This document shows positions 16,301 to 28,480 of a stretch of DNA of 64,000 nucleotides, piece by piece. A program made the position numbers and the translations under genes. Every line of letters begins with the position of its first letter. The first letter of the stretch is position 1. The stretch is taken from assembly GCF_020740795.1 (NCBI RefSeq), contig NC_067287.1:11547501-11611500 (forward strand), given 5' to 3'. The notes under the pieces were generated by a model. It searched no databases and had not been told where the DNA came from. It was given only the letters and a program-made list of their open reading frames with translations. The DNA comes from Apus apus (lineage: Eukaryota; Chordata; Aves; Apodiformes; Apodidae).

Positions 16301-19300
16301 ATTACCTCCAGATGCAATAATATACAGAATAAAATTAATTGGCTGTCCTATCATCAGTTAAAGAGGTTCATCTGACACTGGGGTTCCTTTTTAAAAACCA
16401 GCCGTGGAAAGGTAATAAAACAAGTTCTAGAAACATTACAGTAGGTGGCAGAAATCTGTTCAGTACTATTTATAATACAGTGTACTTTAAATTAGTTCCT
16501 ATTTATAAACTGAGAGAATTGTGTATAACAGTAAAATACAATTAGGGATAAAGATGAACGTTCACTATTTCATTCTAGGTTTTTCTTTAAAACACAATCC
16601 AAATCAACTCAAAAGAATGACCTAGCAGAGAATACTTCATTAACCCTGTTCATCTACTCATTAGTGTTCAGCAAATGCTAAGACATCAAAAAAATCACTG
16701 CTTTAATTCTTTACATATATCAATAATTATGTAAGACACCTGGAATACAGGTCATCTTCTTTCCCTTACTTCCCTAAAAAATCCATTAGGCATCAAAAGT
16801 ATGAAGTCCAGTTATGAAGTCCAGATAGATATTTGAATAAAAATATTATGTATTAGCCAAGTAGGAGTATTCTCTTTTCCTTTCAGAAAACTTCCATGGG
16901 GTTGTTAGTTTCTACCTCCATCACCACAACAGCAAAGCCATTTAATGCTAAATGAGTCTTTTTTTTATTCTGCTAACACACATGAACTTTCTGAGCCTGC
17001 TTGCAAGCACTACCAGCATATTCATTTGAATTGCTTGAAATCATTAACCCACTATTATCCTCATTGTAGCAACGAAGATACAGCTAGCACAAGAAAGGCT
17101 ACAGGGAGGGTCAGACCAGAGAGTTCACATAAACAAATACATATTGAGGAGGTTGTCTGGGGGGGGAGATGTTGCTGTTTTGGGGTCGGTGGGATGTTTC
17201 GAAGAAATCACTTGACAGTATTCCTTACAATGCTCTTTTCAGCACACAGGAGTAATAAGTAACCTACTTATAAAGGTTTAGTCAAAACAAACAAAAATTA
17301 ATAAAGGGTTTCTAAGGAACAACTTTATAAAACCTGTTTAAAGATCTCTGCTCTGTGGACCTTTCAAAAAAAAAAAAAGCCAGATTTTCAAGGCTGTTCG
17401 TCCTTTTTATAAAGTGTTTTTAAATAACATCTATTAAAATTAAACATCTCATATCCTGCCATAAATTTAGAAAACAGAACATTATGTTCATATCCTCACT
17501 GCTATCAAGGTACCTCGTGAAGGAGTCAGCCACCCACCTTCTACTGCTTTTGAAACCCACAGCCTCAAGGAATGATATATCACACTCAGGAAGCATGCAA
17601 GGATCACAAACAATATTGTTTCCTAAACAGAGGTCTGACTTCACAAACAATACTTCTGAAAATAAAACTGGCAAGATTTCATTTCTGTAACAAGCATCTT
17701 CTAAGGTTATATTATGATTGGTATGATGTATAACTCCCAGACTCAAATAAACATGTACAATACCTGGAGAAGACTTTCTATAGCATGAAAGCCACGAATT
17801 AAATTCAAAGCCCCACAGAGCAGACTGAGTACAAATGAGACAATCCCTGGCAGAGTCACAGCTTCTAGTCGCTGATGAGGAGCTGCAAAACAAAAGGTCA
17901 AAAGAAGATACCAAAGGTCAAAGCAACGTCTTTAGAAATTTAGTAAAATAGTCTCATTCTTCAGTGGCTTCTAGCTCAAGAAGACAACACTGAAGCAAAC
18001 CACAAAATGTCATTTTTTTTTCTGAAAAGGAGAAACATTTTAAATATTTCAGCACAAGGTTTAACAAAAACTACACCTGCCTTCAATTCACATTCATAAT
18101 TGTCTTATTATACTCAGTCTTTAACTCAATACATTCAGTTAATTCAGTGTGGTCCTGAAAGCTGCTCAAACACACTGGGAAATCGATGGCAAATGATGTA
18201 TTTGCTAGTGAAATTTGTCTACAATTGGTAGCCAGCTAATAAGTCACATACTTAAGAGCTCCTCTTGCTACCTCCACTCTTCTTAAACACTATTGCATTA
18301 GCAGAGTCATTGAGACTGATTTAACTTGCTTGCTGAGCAGAATGCTATGAGGCAAAGCTATTACAGTCCCCTACCTTAAAAAATACAGCCAGTGAGTGCT
18401 ATCAAAGACACAAAGAAAAAGACAGCTCTGAAACTAAGCTAGTATCTATCTTAAAACCTTACACAGCCCTTCCTTTCCATGCACACCCACTATTTTGGGC
18501 CTCATTAGGGTCACGGGCATATAACAGTTGTGTATGTTCCTCAGTAGTGTCCCTTTCCATAATTAATAACAGAAAGCAAGTATGAAAAAACAATGCAAAA
18601 CCCTTACAGTCTAGGCAACACTGGGAAAACAACAGGACTACTGAGCCATACTTAAATCATTCTGTACAAATCAGCGAAGTGTAAAGATGTGAACAATATG
18701 GTTAATGAACTGTAACATTAATAGAAAGAAGGGTGTCACTCCTGGTTGTTTGCATTGCACAGATCCAGGAAAGAAAGCTTTCCAAACAATTATCAAGCTA
18801 CAGAACCTAAAGGAAAAATTACAAAAGCTATTTCACACTGATAAGCAGACAGGGCTGTCTAATTACAAGTGTGTTATAACTCAAAAATAAAACACAAAAT
18901 TAGTTCAGTTAGTGCATTTGTGCTGAATTTAATAGCACAATTAGTATTTTTTATTCTTTTTTAAACAAAAGCATAGCCCATGTTAACTTTCAGAGCTTAC
19001 TGCTTTTCTAACCACAGTTCGTATTTGTGGAATACTACCAGCAATCACTCAGTTCAGGTTAGAGGTGCTATTTGCATTCCAAACAATTCTCATACTGGTT
19101 GGTTTGGTCTGGGTTTTTTTTAAAACCATCTCATCTAGAGAGTGGCAAAAAGCTGAAGGTATGTGTGACTGCATTTAGGCACAAGTCATTGCATTTCATT
19201 AACTGGTGGATAAAATTAGTTCACTGCTCTCCGTTGCACAGCTCTCCAGAAAAATCTTTTTCCCCATATAACTGGGTAACTGTAAAACATTATGTGTTAA

Positions 19301-22300
19301 AATGGTATTTAAAACACCTCTTTAAGAACCATGGGGGGAAAAGCAGAGAGTCTCATCAGCTAAATCAAGACAGTCTATGAAGGATCATAAAATAGAAACT
19401 TTTCACTCTTACTAAAATATGCAATAAAATCCAAAAACTTTAAAGGACACAGCATACTGCTACTTTTGTCATTAAGCTCCTCAGGTCTTCATAAATCAAC
19501 AACAGTCAAAATGCAATACCAAAAATTCTCTAAAACAAGCTAAGGCTCAAATGAAGCTCAAACATTGAACTGAAAAGTTGCAATTCAAATACCAAAAAAA
19601 AAAAAAAAAATCAGGAAAAGTTGCACAATGTTAAAAACTGCACTACTTGTAAGGATGCTTATTTAAAAATAAAAAGTAAGTAGATCTAGTACACCGTCAG
19701 GCAAAATTTAACTTTTATTTGAGAACTGTCTTTTGGTTGAGAAAAAGCTCAGAAAAGAGTAGATTTATCTTAACCAAATAAATACCTAAAGCATCACACA
19801 CAAGCATGCTGTCACGGTATTTCTAATGCCTGTCAACACCTACACTCACTTTTAAACCAAAATTCTATCCCTCATCTGCACACTTCTGCTTCTCATACTC
19901 TAATAATTACCCCTGCTCCTCTTTACACTCCACAACTTTTGCTAAAGCTGGTATTTTGCTATGGAGCTGCTATTTTCAATTAATGCAAGAGGCCTAGACA
20001 CTAGACCTTGGGTACACATTGAATTGCAAGTACAAGCAAGTTAGCAGACAAAATTCATCAGCACAGCCAAAAGTAACAAATTTTGCTATTGTGTAATAAA
20101 CCAAGATTTGCATCTACCTAACTCCCTACCTCTGCATGCTGTCCAACTGGATTTAACATACTTAATTCACTTATAGCAAGTCATATTTTCAACAGGACAG
20201 CATATTCAGGAAATTACACTGGGCAAACTGTATCTTTTTGTGCAAATCATGATTCTATGGGAGAATTTGTCCTTAGAGCAAAGGAGAAACTTTGAAGTCT
20301 AGTCAACTGACTGGGTAGCAAACATCCAGAGAAAGTTCTTCTCAAGGGTAGAGAGAAGGAATGAATGCAAAGAATTAACAGAACTATCAGCAGACATGCT
20401 AAAAGACACTGTTACTCAATAGCATCTAAAATGTGAGGAGCTGAAGAAGGAGCAAAATGCAAACCTCTCATAATGTACAGCCCTTTGATGGTGAGTTTCT
20501 ACAGCAATTCAAGGAAGTGGATAACTGAACAGAGAGATCTATGGAATTCAGAAGAAGTTAAAAGTAACTGAAAGAGGGAAAAATAACAGAAGAAAGTCAA
20601 AACAGAATGAAAAGAAGACACCAGAATGAAAAGACAACAGAATGAAAAGAAGACAACAGAACTGCTTCTGTAAGACAAGTTGCAGACAGGTAGGAGAAAA
20701 AACTCTGGAAAATCATCTGCCAATTATTGTTTAATTTTACTTTATAAAAAGAAAGTGGTCCTTATGCATTTTAATTTAGGCCCACATGATCTTACGACAA
20801 CTCATGTCCCACTATATGCACAACTTTAAAAATACAGCCAATTTTGACACAGGCAGAATTTCCTCATGCTAATTGTTTTCTCTTTCCCACTGCAGGTAGT
20901 TTGAATACAGACAATTTTCAGAGTTAACCAGCACCACCATAACCTTTTCCACAAGCCAGGATTGCACTGGAACATTAAAAAAGTAAGAACAAGATCAACA
21001 CCAAAACTAGTCAAAGAATGGTATCATAGCATATACCTTTAAAAACAGGATGCACATAAAAGCAGTAGATTAATAAGTTACATGTGGTGCCGTTTAAAAG
21101 AGTCCACTTGTCTAAACAGTTTAAGTATCTTCACACATTTCCTTTACTAATTTTCCAGAATCTCTCTCTAAAACTGTTAAATTGCAAATACTGAGATGGC
21201 AAGCTATTTCTACCCTGTCTCACAGCATCTAAAAATCTCAGGATCAGGGCCTCAACAGTAGAAACAAGATGTCATGCCTATTTTATTTGTTCTTCATTTG
21301 CAGCAGAAAGTAGTTTTCAGTCTTCTAAAGGAAACTTCTCAAGTAAGTAATCAGGATAATACTCTGGCAAAGAGATCCTATTAAAATATAGATAATTGCA
21401 CAAAATTAAGCTGATCTCTTGTATTACAGAACTTTAGGGAATGTTTAGCTTTACGATTGCAGTTTTCACCCTGAGGCACTGTAAAGTGTATGTCAGCCCA
21501 GGATAACTAGCAATACAGACTCATTTCTCTCTCATAGTGTCTTGGGAAGATAGGCACTTTGAGCAGAGGATGAAACAGACATCTAAGCTGAAACACATGT
21601 GATCATGTCAGCTTTATGCTTTAAAAACATCAGCGAAAAAAGCTTTTTTTAAAGAAAAAAAATATAATAGACTTATTCTACTGTCCTACATCTGTGCATT
21701 TAAGGATTGAAAAACAAAAGTCTGAAACTTACCTGCAGATATCTTACCAGTACCCTTATATTCTGTCCCAGATAAATGTGCAAATCCATTAGCTGAACCA
21801 AGCTCTGACACGGAAATTTGATAAGGTGGTCTCAGTTTGATTTCTGTCTGCATGTCAGCCAGATTCATCTTTGTTGACAAAGACCGTGTGTTGTTGTACC
21901 TCTGTTTGGTCCTCTGAATGAAATTATCTGTGTAAAATAAAGAGATACATCCTTATGGATTGCTGATAATTAAATAATCCAAGACCACACAGCTTTATGT
22001 ACTGCACACTTCACAAATTCAAATATATTGTCTGAAATGCTTGCATTTACCTTGTAATTTCTAATACTATTTCTGTTTTGTAACTAAAGTATCATGGGCT
22101 CTTTAATTCTGCAGTAAAAAAATTAAGCTCTAGAAATCTAATTACTTAATAACTCTGAACAAAATAATGACTTTTGACTGCATGAGACTGAATGCATTGC
22201 TAATGCAATGGATTTACTGCACTTATTCCAGCTTTTCCATTAGTTTAGTAAATATCCCCCTAAAAAATTAACTTCTGCGTTCAAGTATAAACTTACTTTA

Positions 22301-24419
22301 GTATGAAATATGCCTGCAAAATATTCAGGCAGAAAACACAAATACCATGTTATACAGATAGAAAGACTGTAATAGAGCTACATTCTGACTTAGTAACTAG
22401 TAAAACAAAGAAGGTGTAGGGAAAAAAACAAACAAAACCAAACAAAAAACAGTGTTCATAGAAATCTTCATAAGGAAGACAAAGCTACACAATTGTTAAA
22501 AATGGACTGAGTGAATTATAGACAGGAATTAACCAACTGAAGTATTTCTCCCCATATTTCTAAAACTGCAGCTCTTTTTGTTCTAATGTGTTTTACAAGA
22601 ATATTTAAAATAATGGCTAACCATCTAGTATTAAAGTGACAGAATTAATGGAATCCGTAACAGCTGTTATCTGGTATATGTGAGATTAGTTGTATTTGGA
22701 GCTTGCATGACAGAAGATGAAATGCTTCACTATATCATAAAACAATTTAACATCTCTCCCCTTTCATGTAGTGAACAAAAATTACAGCATAGCTAAGAGC
22801 AAATATGGAATTGTAGTCTTTTACTTCAGAAATTTATGACTCAGTGCCTTCACAGGTTAAGTATTTCAACAAGTATGAAGTCAAGCAACTCCTAGTATTA
22901 ACTAGAAGATGAACTCCAGACTTGGACACATTAACCCAAAACCTACTGGAGTGAACAGAAAGATTGTAAACAAGTTTGGGTAAAACTCTAGCAGCCTGAT
23001 TTAATGCCCACAGAAATATTTCTTCATTGACTCTAATGGGAGTTAAATCAGACTCTAAATCCACCTGAAATAGAGCTATAAACTGCCTCGGACATTTTTG
23101 TTTTATGTGCATTAACCTGCACATCTATTTCAATACTCATTTGTCTCAGTGTGAGAACAAAGGAAGGAAAAGTGAGATCCTTACCAAACTCTATAAAACA
23201 GTACGGTCTGACAGCAGTGTTTGTCTTCATCATATTGTAGGTAGTGATGAATTCTTTCTGAACCTCATCCAGGAAGCAAAAAGACAGGACACTGGGATAA
23301 TTTTCAGTGCACAGCATCATATAGCTTACTCCCAGAGAACTGATAAAGCTGTAATTGAGACAATAAATTAAAAATTTCCAATTTAAATCCAGGTAATTCA
23401 CTGCTTCACTAGTCTGATCTCATATTTTATAATCAGAAATGCTAAAACTGCCCTGGGGTAAAAAAGGAATTAATGCTCACTGAAAAGCCCAATGGTATTC
23501 TAGAAGAAAAACTATTTACTTTTAGGCAGTGTTTTACTTTAACACCACATTGCACTATCATTTGAGAGGCTGTGTTACACATGTGTTTTATAAATATATA
23601 TATATATGTGTGTGTAAGATGTGTGGAACATGGAACCTAAAATACCACAAAGCTTCTGGGGTACAGAAACAGCAGGCTTGCCTCACTGCTTTCTGTTCAT
23701 CTCAAATGTGGAATACGTGCTATGGTGAATCCCAGAAATGCAAAAAACTTCTCTCTGGCATGAAGGGGGGGTCAGTTGGGTCTTTCTAAACTGAGGAAAT
23801 AAAACTGTTTTATAGACCAAGGGATTCCTCATTCTCCAAAGATAGCTGCAAGGATGACCAGAGATGGCAAATACGAAATTAGAAAGGTATCGTTTTCAAT
23901 ATGCATATCCCTATGGCATTTAGGCACTTCATTAAGTAGAGATCACACCCTCCTGACATTTTAATTCTTCAAAACACTGGTAAATAAATTACAGTAGTAA
24001 ACATAATGAAAGACAAAAGTAATATATTATTTTGACTGAGCCTTATGTCTCATTCTGAAAAGTTTCTTTTAAGCTGGTAAGTTCACAAGCTAACTACACC
24101 TGAGGTTAAGAGGAAAAAAAAAAGACTGGAAAAATTTAGTCTCTGCTGGCCCTAATAGTAAGGAATGCTGGAAACTCATACTTCTAAAAGTTGTGTAGAC
24201 TTAAAAGAGAAGATAAATGAACGTTATTTGAACTTACTTTATGTTATACTGCCCAGTTTTCAGCGTACATCTATCAGGAAGCTGAGAAAGTTTCTTTGAG
24301 AGCATTTTAAAATATTTTCTACATTCTTGCATTCCCGTGCTCTGATCATAGTCAGTAGATGCAGACAGTGGGAGTCCATCCCTCACACGGACCACAGAGG
24401 CAGATAAAATCATAGACAT
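10104..24419 (-). CDS. SEC22A: SEC22A, longin-domain vesicle trafficking protein, complete
   Basis: Member of the SEC22 family linked to ER/early secretory traffic. Unlike SEC22B, family members A and C lack a conventional SNARE coiled coil and carry several C-terminal membrane segments. Six coding exons (24419-24238, 23348-23185, 21927-21733, 17882-17764, 15093-15028, 10304-10104) join without frame breaks into 927 nt, or 308 residues (307 in human as I recall). Residues 1 to about 120 form the longin domain ([38 protein letters not shown]). A hydrophilic linker of about 120-190 follows, then hydrophobic segments at about 193-213, 228-251, 257-272 and 277-296, and the tail SPDYNV. All junctions are GT/AG. 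The start is the first Met of the MSMILS block, as in human. An in-frame upstream extension is possible (see findings). Transcription converges on ADCY5. Confidence 0.95.
10478..10650 (-). mobile_element. CR1 LINE 3' fragment, minus orientation
   Basis: The plus strand reads TCACAGAATGTCTTGGGTTG, then GAAGGGACCTCTAAAGCTCA, then a CCACCCCCCTACAACAAGCA block and CAAGCCTGACCTTGGATGTC. This is the reverse complement of the avian CR1 3' end, truncated at the 5' side. It lies in a SEC22A intron in the same orientation as transcription. Confidence 0.9.
12977..13310 (-). mobile_element. CR1 LINE 3' fragment, minus orientation, older
   Basis: The plus strand starts ACAGAATCGTCACGGTTGGA. The reverse complement still encodes CR1 reverse-transcriptase tail motifs: [37 protein letters not shown] and YVALQGML. 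The 3' untranslated portion has an A/C-rich degenerate stretch (13045-13110). Divergence from the younger copies suggests another CR1 subfamily. Confidence 0.88.
15028..15093 (-). CDS. SEC22A: SEC22A coding exon (66 nt)
   Basis: Acceptor TTTTATTTTAATAG, donor CAG|GTATGT. It encodes 22 residues in phase 0 ([13 protein letters not shown], then LGTAACLYQ), most of the second hydrophobic segment. Confidence 0.94.
15147..15200 (-). mobile_element. CR1 LINE 3' end remnant, minus orientation
   Basis: Plus strand TCACAGAATCATACAATCAT, then AGAAGGTTAAGGTTGGAAGG and GACCTTAGAGATCTT. Only the terminal ~54 bp of a CR1 remains, with the 8-bp terminal microsatellite-like repeat. Confidence 0.85.
16800..16825. 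repeat. 13-bp tandem duplication
   Basis: TATGAAGTCCAG occurs twice in a row with a 13-bp period. A small replication-slippage duplication within a SEC22A intron. Confidence 0.85.
17764..17882 (-). CDS. SEC22A: SEC22A coding exon (first hydrophobic segment)
   Basis: Acceptor TTTTGTTTTGCAG, donor CAG|GTATTG. It completes a split Ala codon, then encodes [20 protein letters not shown] and [19 protein letters not shown]. The segment from PGIVSFV to ALNL is the first membrane-spanning candidate. Confidence 0.95.
17883..21732 (-). other. SEC22A: SEC22A intron
   Basis: 3.9-kb GT...AG intron. It has an A17 run near 19594-19610 and a purine-rich short tandem repeat at 20603-20660. No interspersed element or exon recognised. 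Confidence 0.85.
20603..20660. repeat. Short purine-rich tandem repeat
   Basis: Three units beginning AGAATGAAAAGA and ending GACACC or GACAAC, with unit lengths 19, 16 and 19 bp, inside a wider A/G-rich stretch. Intronic minisatellite-like repeat. Confidence 0.85.
21733..21927 (-). CDS. SEC22A: SEC22A coding exon (linker after longin domain)
   Basis: Acceptor TTTTACACAG, donor CTGCAG|GTAAGT. It encodes [20 protein letters not shown], then [20 protein letters not shown] and SELGSANGF to GKISA. The 5' half is close to the human sequence I recall; the 3' half ([13 protein letters not shown]) is the least conserved part of the protein. Confidence 0.95.
21928..23184 (-). other. SEC22A: SEC22A intron
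   Basis: 1.26-kb GT...AG intron; AT-rich, no repeat family or exon recognised. Confidence 0.85.
23185..23348 (-). CDS. SEC22A: SEC22A coding exon (longin domain)
   Basis: Acceptor GTCTCAATTACAG, donor GAGTTTG|GTAAGG. It encodes [20 protein letters not shown], then [20 protein letters not shown] and [15 protein letters not shown]. Starts in phase 2 and ends in phase 1, matching both neighbours. Confidence 0.95.
23349..24237 (-). other. SEC22A: SEC22A intron
   Basis: 889-bp GT...AG intron containing a TA/TG microsatellite at 23594-23615. Nothing else recognised. Confidence 0.85.
23594..23615. repeat. (TA)n(TG)n microsatellite
   Basis: ATATATATATATAT followed by GTGTGTGT; simple dinucleotide repeat. 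Confidence 0.9.
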
Positions 24420-24441
24420 TGCCAACAGAGCTAACAGCCAC
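24238..24441 (-). CDS. SEC22A: SEC22A first coding exon
   Basis: Acceptor TTTTGTTGTAG, exon from 24441. The start ATG is at 24419-24417 after 22 nt, in context GCAATGT. Coding part 24419-24238 encodes [20 protein letters not shown], then [20 protein letters not shown] to GQYNI plus two bases of Asn; donor is ATAAA|GTAAGT. The 22 nt before the ATG are open in frame (WLLALLA), so an upstream in-frame ATG would extend the protein. Confidence 0.94.
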
Positions 24442-27253
24442 CTACAACAAAACACAAATCAGGAGGAATCAGAATTAAGGTGAAAGCAAAAACCATGGAG
24501 TCAACTGTGATTAACCAAATTTCCCAAGCTGTATACTGTGCTCAGGCTTCAAATGGGGCACAGGGAGGATTTTCAACTGTAAGTCAGATTAGAGTCCTAA
24601 CTCAATGGGACCTATTGCCCTACATGAACCACAAAGCAGCAGCACATCTAATGTCAACGTTTTCAAATACTTTTATCTGAACTGCCACAAATCCTCGCCT
24701 AGAGATACCTGTGGAGACTGAAACACTTTTACTTAGCCTTGGCACTTTCACCCTTCAAGCTGTGAGTCTTCTTATTTAGAAACAACAATTATAGTCTATA
24801 CAAACAAGAACATATACTGTAGAGATATGCCAGATGGAAAAGTGATCCAGGTCTTGATTAAGCAATGGTATTAATGTGCTTTCATGAAACTGTGCTGCCA
24901 GGTACATGGTGAAGTACCCTGACAAACAGAGATTTACACAACTTACTATCAAATATGAAATCAAGGAATCAGGACAGCAAAAAATTTAATCCACCACTTC
25001 CAGCTTGCAACAGAAAATCTTAAATATTAAATGTGTTTTTTCTTATCTGGGTCTCCATTTTCTTTAGACCTGAAAAATGTGTCTATCTGTATTACATGAA
25101 TCCCAAGCAGGCTGAAATAGTGCTTGCAAAGCCTACATGCTTTTACTGTATTTAATTTTCAAAGCATATTAATTAAAGCTTTGTGGAATACAGTCACTTT
25201 CAAAAGTTGTGTATTTAAACATTTCTTCATCAAAAGGAGAAAAATTATAGCAGGCAGTTAACAGTATAAACATATAGCCTGCAGACAGTCTTCAAGACTG
25301 AGGACACATTTTTAAAGCCCTCAAGTTCTTCAAACCTTATGTTAAATCAAAACATTTAAAAGTTTGGCAAGACAGGCATTAAAAGAAGGATTACTGATCT
25401 ACTAAGCATCACTACACACGTTTGTCCTCATCCAAGTGGGCGAACTGCTAGAATTTATATGAAGCCAAAAGCAAACACTTCCTCAACTCTTAACACTGCT
25501 CTGCTGACTCCTATCATATACTACACCTATCACTTAAGAGATTATGAAGAAAATAGATTTTTGCCTCCCTCAGACGATGCTACTGAAGTTCCATACAGTC
25601 ACAAACCGCAAAAGAAAACAGATTTCTGAATACAGCTGAAATATGCTTTTGTCTGCAATATTGACATGTTTACAGCACCTTTCAAACTATGACATTAAAG
25701 GGTACTTTACAAGCCTTAGCAACTGAAGGACTGCATTTTGAAAAGTCAAGAATCCAGATTTTCCCAAAATAGTACTGTCTCTTCACAAAAGTGAGGAAGT
25801 AGCTATTTTTCCCTGAACCCTCACCTCCCCTACTTCCCACTACCCAAAGGCTGTATTACTCATCAGGATACTTACTGAATAATAATCAACATTCATGTTT
25901 TTCAAGTGTATTTAATACTCAGAGAGAAAGAGGCATATAATAATGAAAACACTGAATATGTGCTGTAATTTTCAGTTTAAGACATTCAGCTTCATCAGCA
26001 AACTTCAACCTGCTTTGATTTGCATCAGATTAGATAAACAAATTCCAAATTAATACTCTTCTGATTTTACTTGTATAGCACACCAGACTTCCACCAAAGT
26101 CATAACACCAGAAGCCACTCTTGTCTGTAGTCTGCTGAAGACCTCTGGGCTTTTAGCAGGTATGCTTGCTATTTCAGCACTTCACTACATGATTCCCTAA
26201 TGTAGAAAGTGCTTCAATCAGCTGGACACAAAAACAGAAAACAAAACCAAGTGAAGCCTTCTAGAATTAAGCCTGTTCTAGAAACTTTTAACTATCTCTA
26301 TTTGAGCTCACGCATGTGCTCCCAGCAGGACAATTCGCACGGAATGCACAGGGCACCTGTTTTCTTAACTATGCTGATAACCATGTACCAATGTCAGCAG
26401 CTCAAGAGCATGACAACAATGCAGAGGAGCTTTAAATTGTAACAGTTCTCTGACAATAAGCACTTCTACTTCTTGGAACTCAATCGTTAAAGGGGATTCT
26501 GGGAGCTGTACCAATATAAACATAAGAACAATGATGTGATAGCTGAGTTTAAAATTCCCCTCATTAACTTACTTGCACAAAATGTAATTCCCTGGATCTG
26601 CATTTCCTCTGATGAAAGATATAACTTCATTAGCACTTAATGTACAGAAAGGAACACAGCTCCATGTCCTGTTTTAGGAAAAGGTAATGAATTGGACAGC
26701 ACTGCAGGAGAAACTCAGAATCCTGTAGCCAGCTCTCAGAAGGAAAAATACTGTTCTGTTGACTTTTTAGTTGATCTCGATGCTTAAAGTTCATGTTGAG
26801 CTATCTGATGGGACAAGAACAAACACAAAAAAGTTAATAAATGTACTTACTGGCTAATGATATTCTTAAGCTCTTTTTGTTAGGGTATACCTACTGGAAT
26901 GGCCAAAAAATATCCCATGGTGATTTCTCAAGAGGTAATGAAACAAAAAGAACACTAGAATAACAGAAATATTAAACTGTCTCTGTGTTCTTTAAGTGAA
27001 GTTCAGGAATTCCTATCACTTCAATCATTTGAGATGGGAAAATATGTACTTGTCTGCATAGTACATGAGTAACTCAGAGTAACATAACCTTTGACTCTGA
27101 ATCCCATAATTTCTCTCATACATTAAGTTTCAACAATCTATAATCTCCTCTGATCAGAAACCTGAACACTTCAGGAACATAATACAGTACAACCACAACT
27201 GTATTGCCAAGGCATAAAATTTTCAATATTCAATCTAACAATAGTTCCTTTAC

Positions 27254-27358
27254 TCCAACCTGATCTAGCAGGAGGTGTCCCTGTCCATGCAGGGGGGTTG
27301 GAACCAGATGATCTTTAAGGTCCTTTCCAACCCAAACCATTCCATGATTCTATGATTC
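27254..27358 (+). mobile_element. CR1 LINE 3' end, plus orientation
   Basis: Reads CTAGCAGGAGGTGTCCCTG, then GCAGGGGGGTTGGAACCAGA, TGATCTTTAAGGTCCTTTCC and ATTCCATGATTCTATGATTC. Typical CR1 3' untranslated tail ending in the 8-bp repeat; truncated to about 105 bp. Antisense to SEC22A. Confidence 0.9.
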
Positions 27359-28199
27359 TAAAACTAACAAAAAATAATACAGATATCACTGACAACAGCA
27401 TGTATCCATGGACAATGAGCAAAGAAAAGGATAAAGATCTCTCTAGAGGTATTCTTTCAATGTTTATGTCTATTCTATATGTAAATAAATATTTGCATAA
27501 ATCTAGAAAAAAAACATGGTTACTTTCTTTCTTCAAGATCTCTACTTATATGTAGGAAAAATAGGCTAACAGAAGATAGGCCTCCACTAAAACCTGCCAG
27601 TTCTCTTAATGTACTCTGAAATCACACAAGTTAAAAACTGTGTTTAGATGTACAGGCTTAAGACTGCCAGTCAGCCAGGTTTTGTTACCAGCATCTGAAA
27701 AATCCATCCAATTAAAATATGTATTTTTTTCCTCAGCTTCCTACCAGTGGAATCAGAAAGCTATCTAAAAAGTTAAGCTAATGGAAGAAAACCACCTTGG
27801 CTGAAAGATGACACGTATGCAATGTGCTATGTGCAATACTTAAACTGTAACAGAACTTTAAGCCTTACTTGAAAACATATTAATATGGGAAAAAAGTTTA
27901 CTAAATCATCAAAATGAAATAGGTACTTCATGTAGGTCTCAAAACTGTAAGACTCTACAGAAGGAGCCAAGTGGCAAATTTCATATAAACTTATACAGGT
28001 AGAGACTGAAGAAAGAACACTAAAGATATAGTGGGTTTAGATCTATTTTAAAATGTCTTTTTAAAACACCTATTTAAAACTGCAAAAAGTAATTCACCAT
28101 ACCATTACAAATTTCATAGGTTTTCCTCCAAAGATTTGACATCTATCAAACACCTGAAGATGACAGAAGACTGCACTTCCACTATGAAAAGTCTATAAA

Positions 28200-28480
28200 T
28201 CCATTACAGGTAGCCAGAAATGAACACTGGGGTCACTGTCTCGTTCTGTGCCAGAACTGAGGAGTATTAAACCCAACCAGCAGGTGTTAGGCTCATGGAT
28301 TCCAGAGATGGTTCTTCCCAAAACATGGTTAACAAGTGGAACTCCTCATCACAGGATGTTGTCAATGCTAATGCAGTACACAAATTCAAGAGGCAAGTGG
28401 AAAAGTTTACAGAAAAACTCCAAGGGCTGTTAAAGCTAAAACACTATCCTTTGCTCAGGGAGACTCTGACCCCCAAACAA
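28200..28480 (+). mobile_element. Degenerate non-LTR (LINE-like) 3' remnant
   Basis: One frame still reads NKWNSSSQDVVNANAVHKFK followed by RQVEKF. This resembles the extreme C-terminus of LINE reverse transcriptases, where a WNxLPxEVVxAxSVxxFKxxLDKF pattern is usual. The nucleotide context (GGATGTTGTCAATGCTAATG, later GCTCAGGGAGACTCTGACCC) looks like an avian interspersed repeat, but I cannot name the family. It could be an old CR1 relative. Confidence 0.45.

Larger units (their letters stand above)
15094..17763 (-). other. SEC22A: SEC22A intron
   Basis: 2.7-kb GT...AG intron with a short CR1 tail at 15.15 kb and a 13-bp tandem duplication at 16800-16825. Nothing else recognised. Confidence 0.85.

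Noticed and set aside
17420-17914. 164-codon minus-strand open frame
   Set aside because: It overlaps the SEC22A exon 17764-17882 in a different frame; the correct frame there matches the SEC22A family with proper splice sites.
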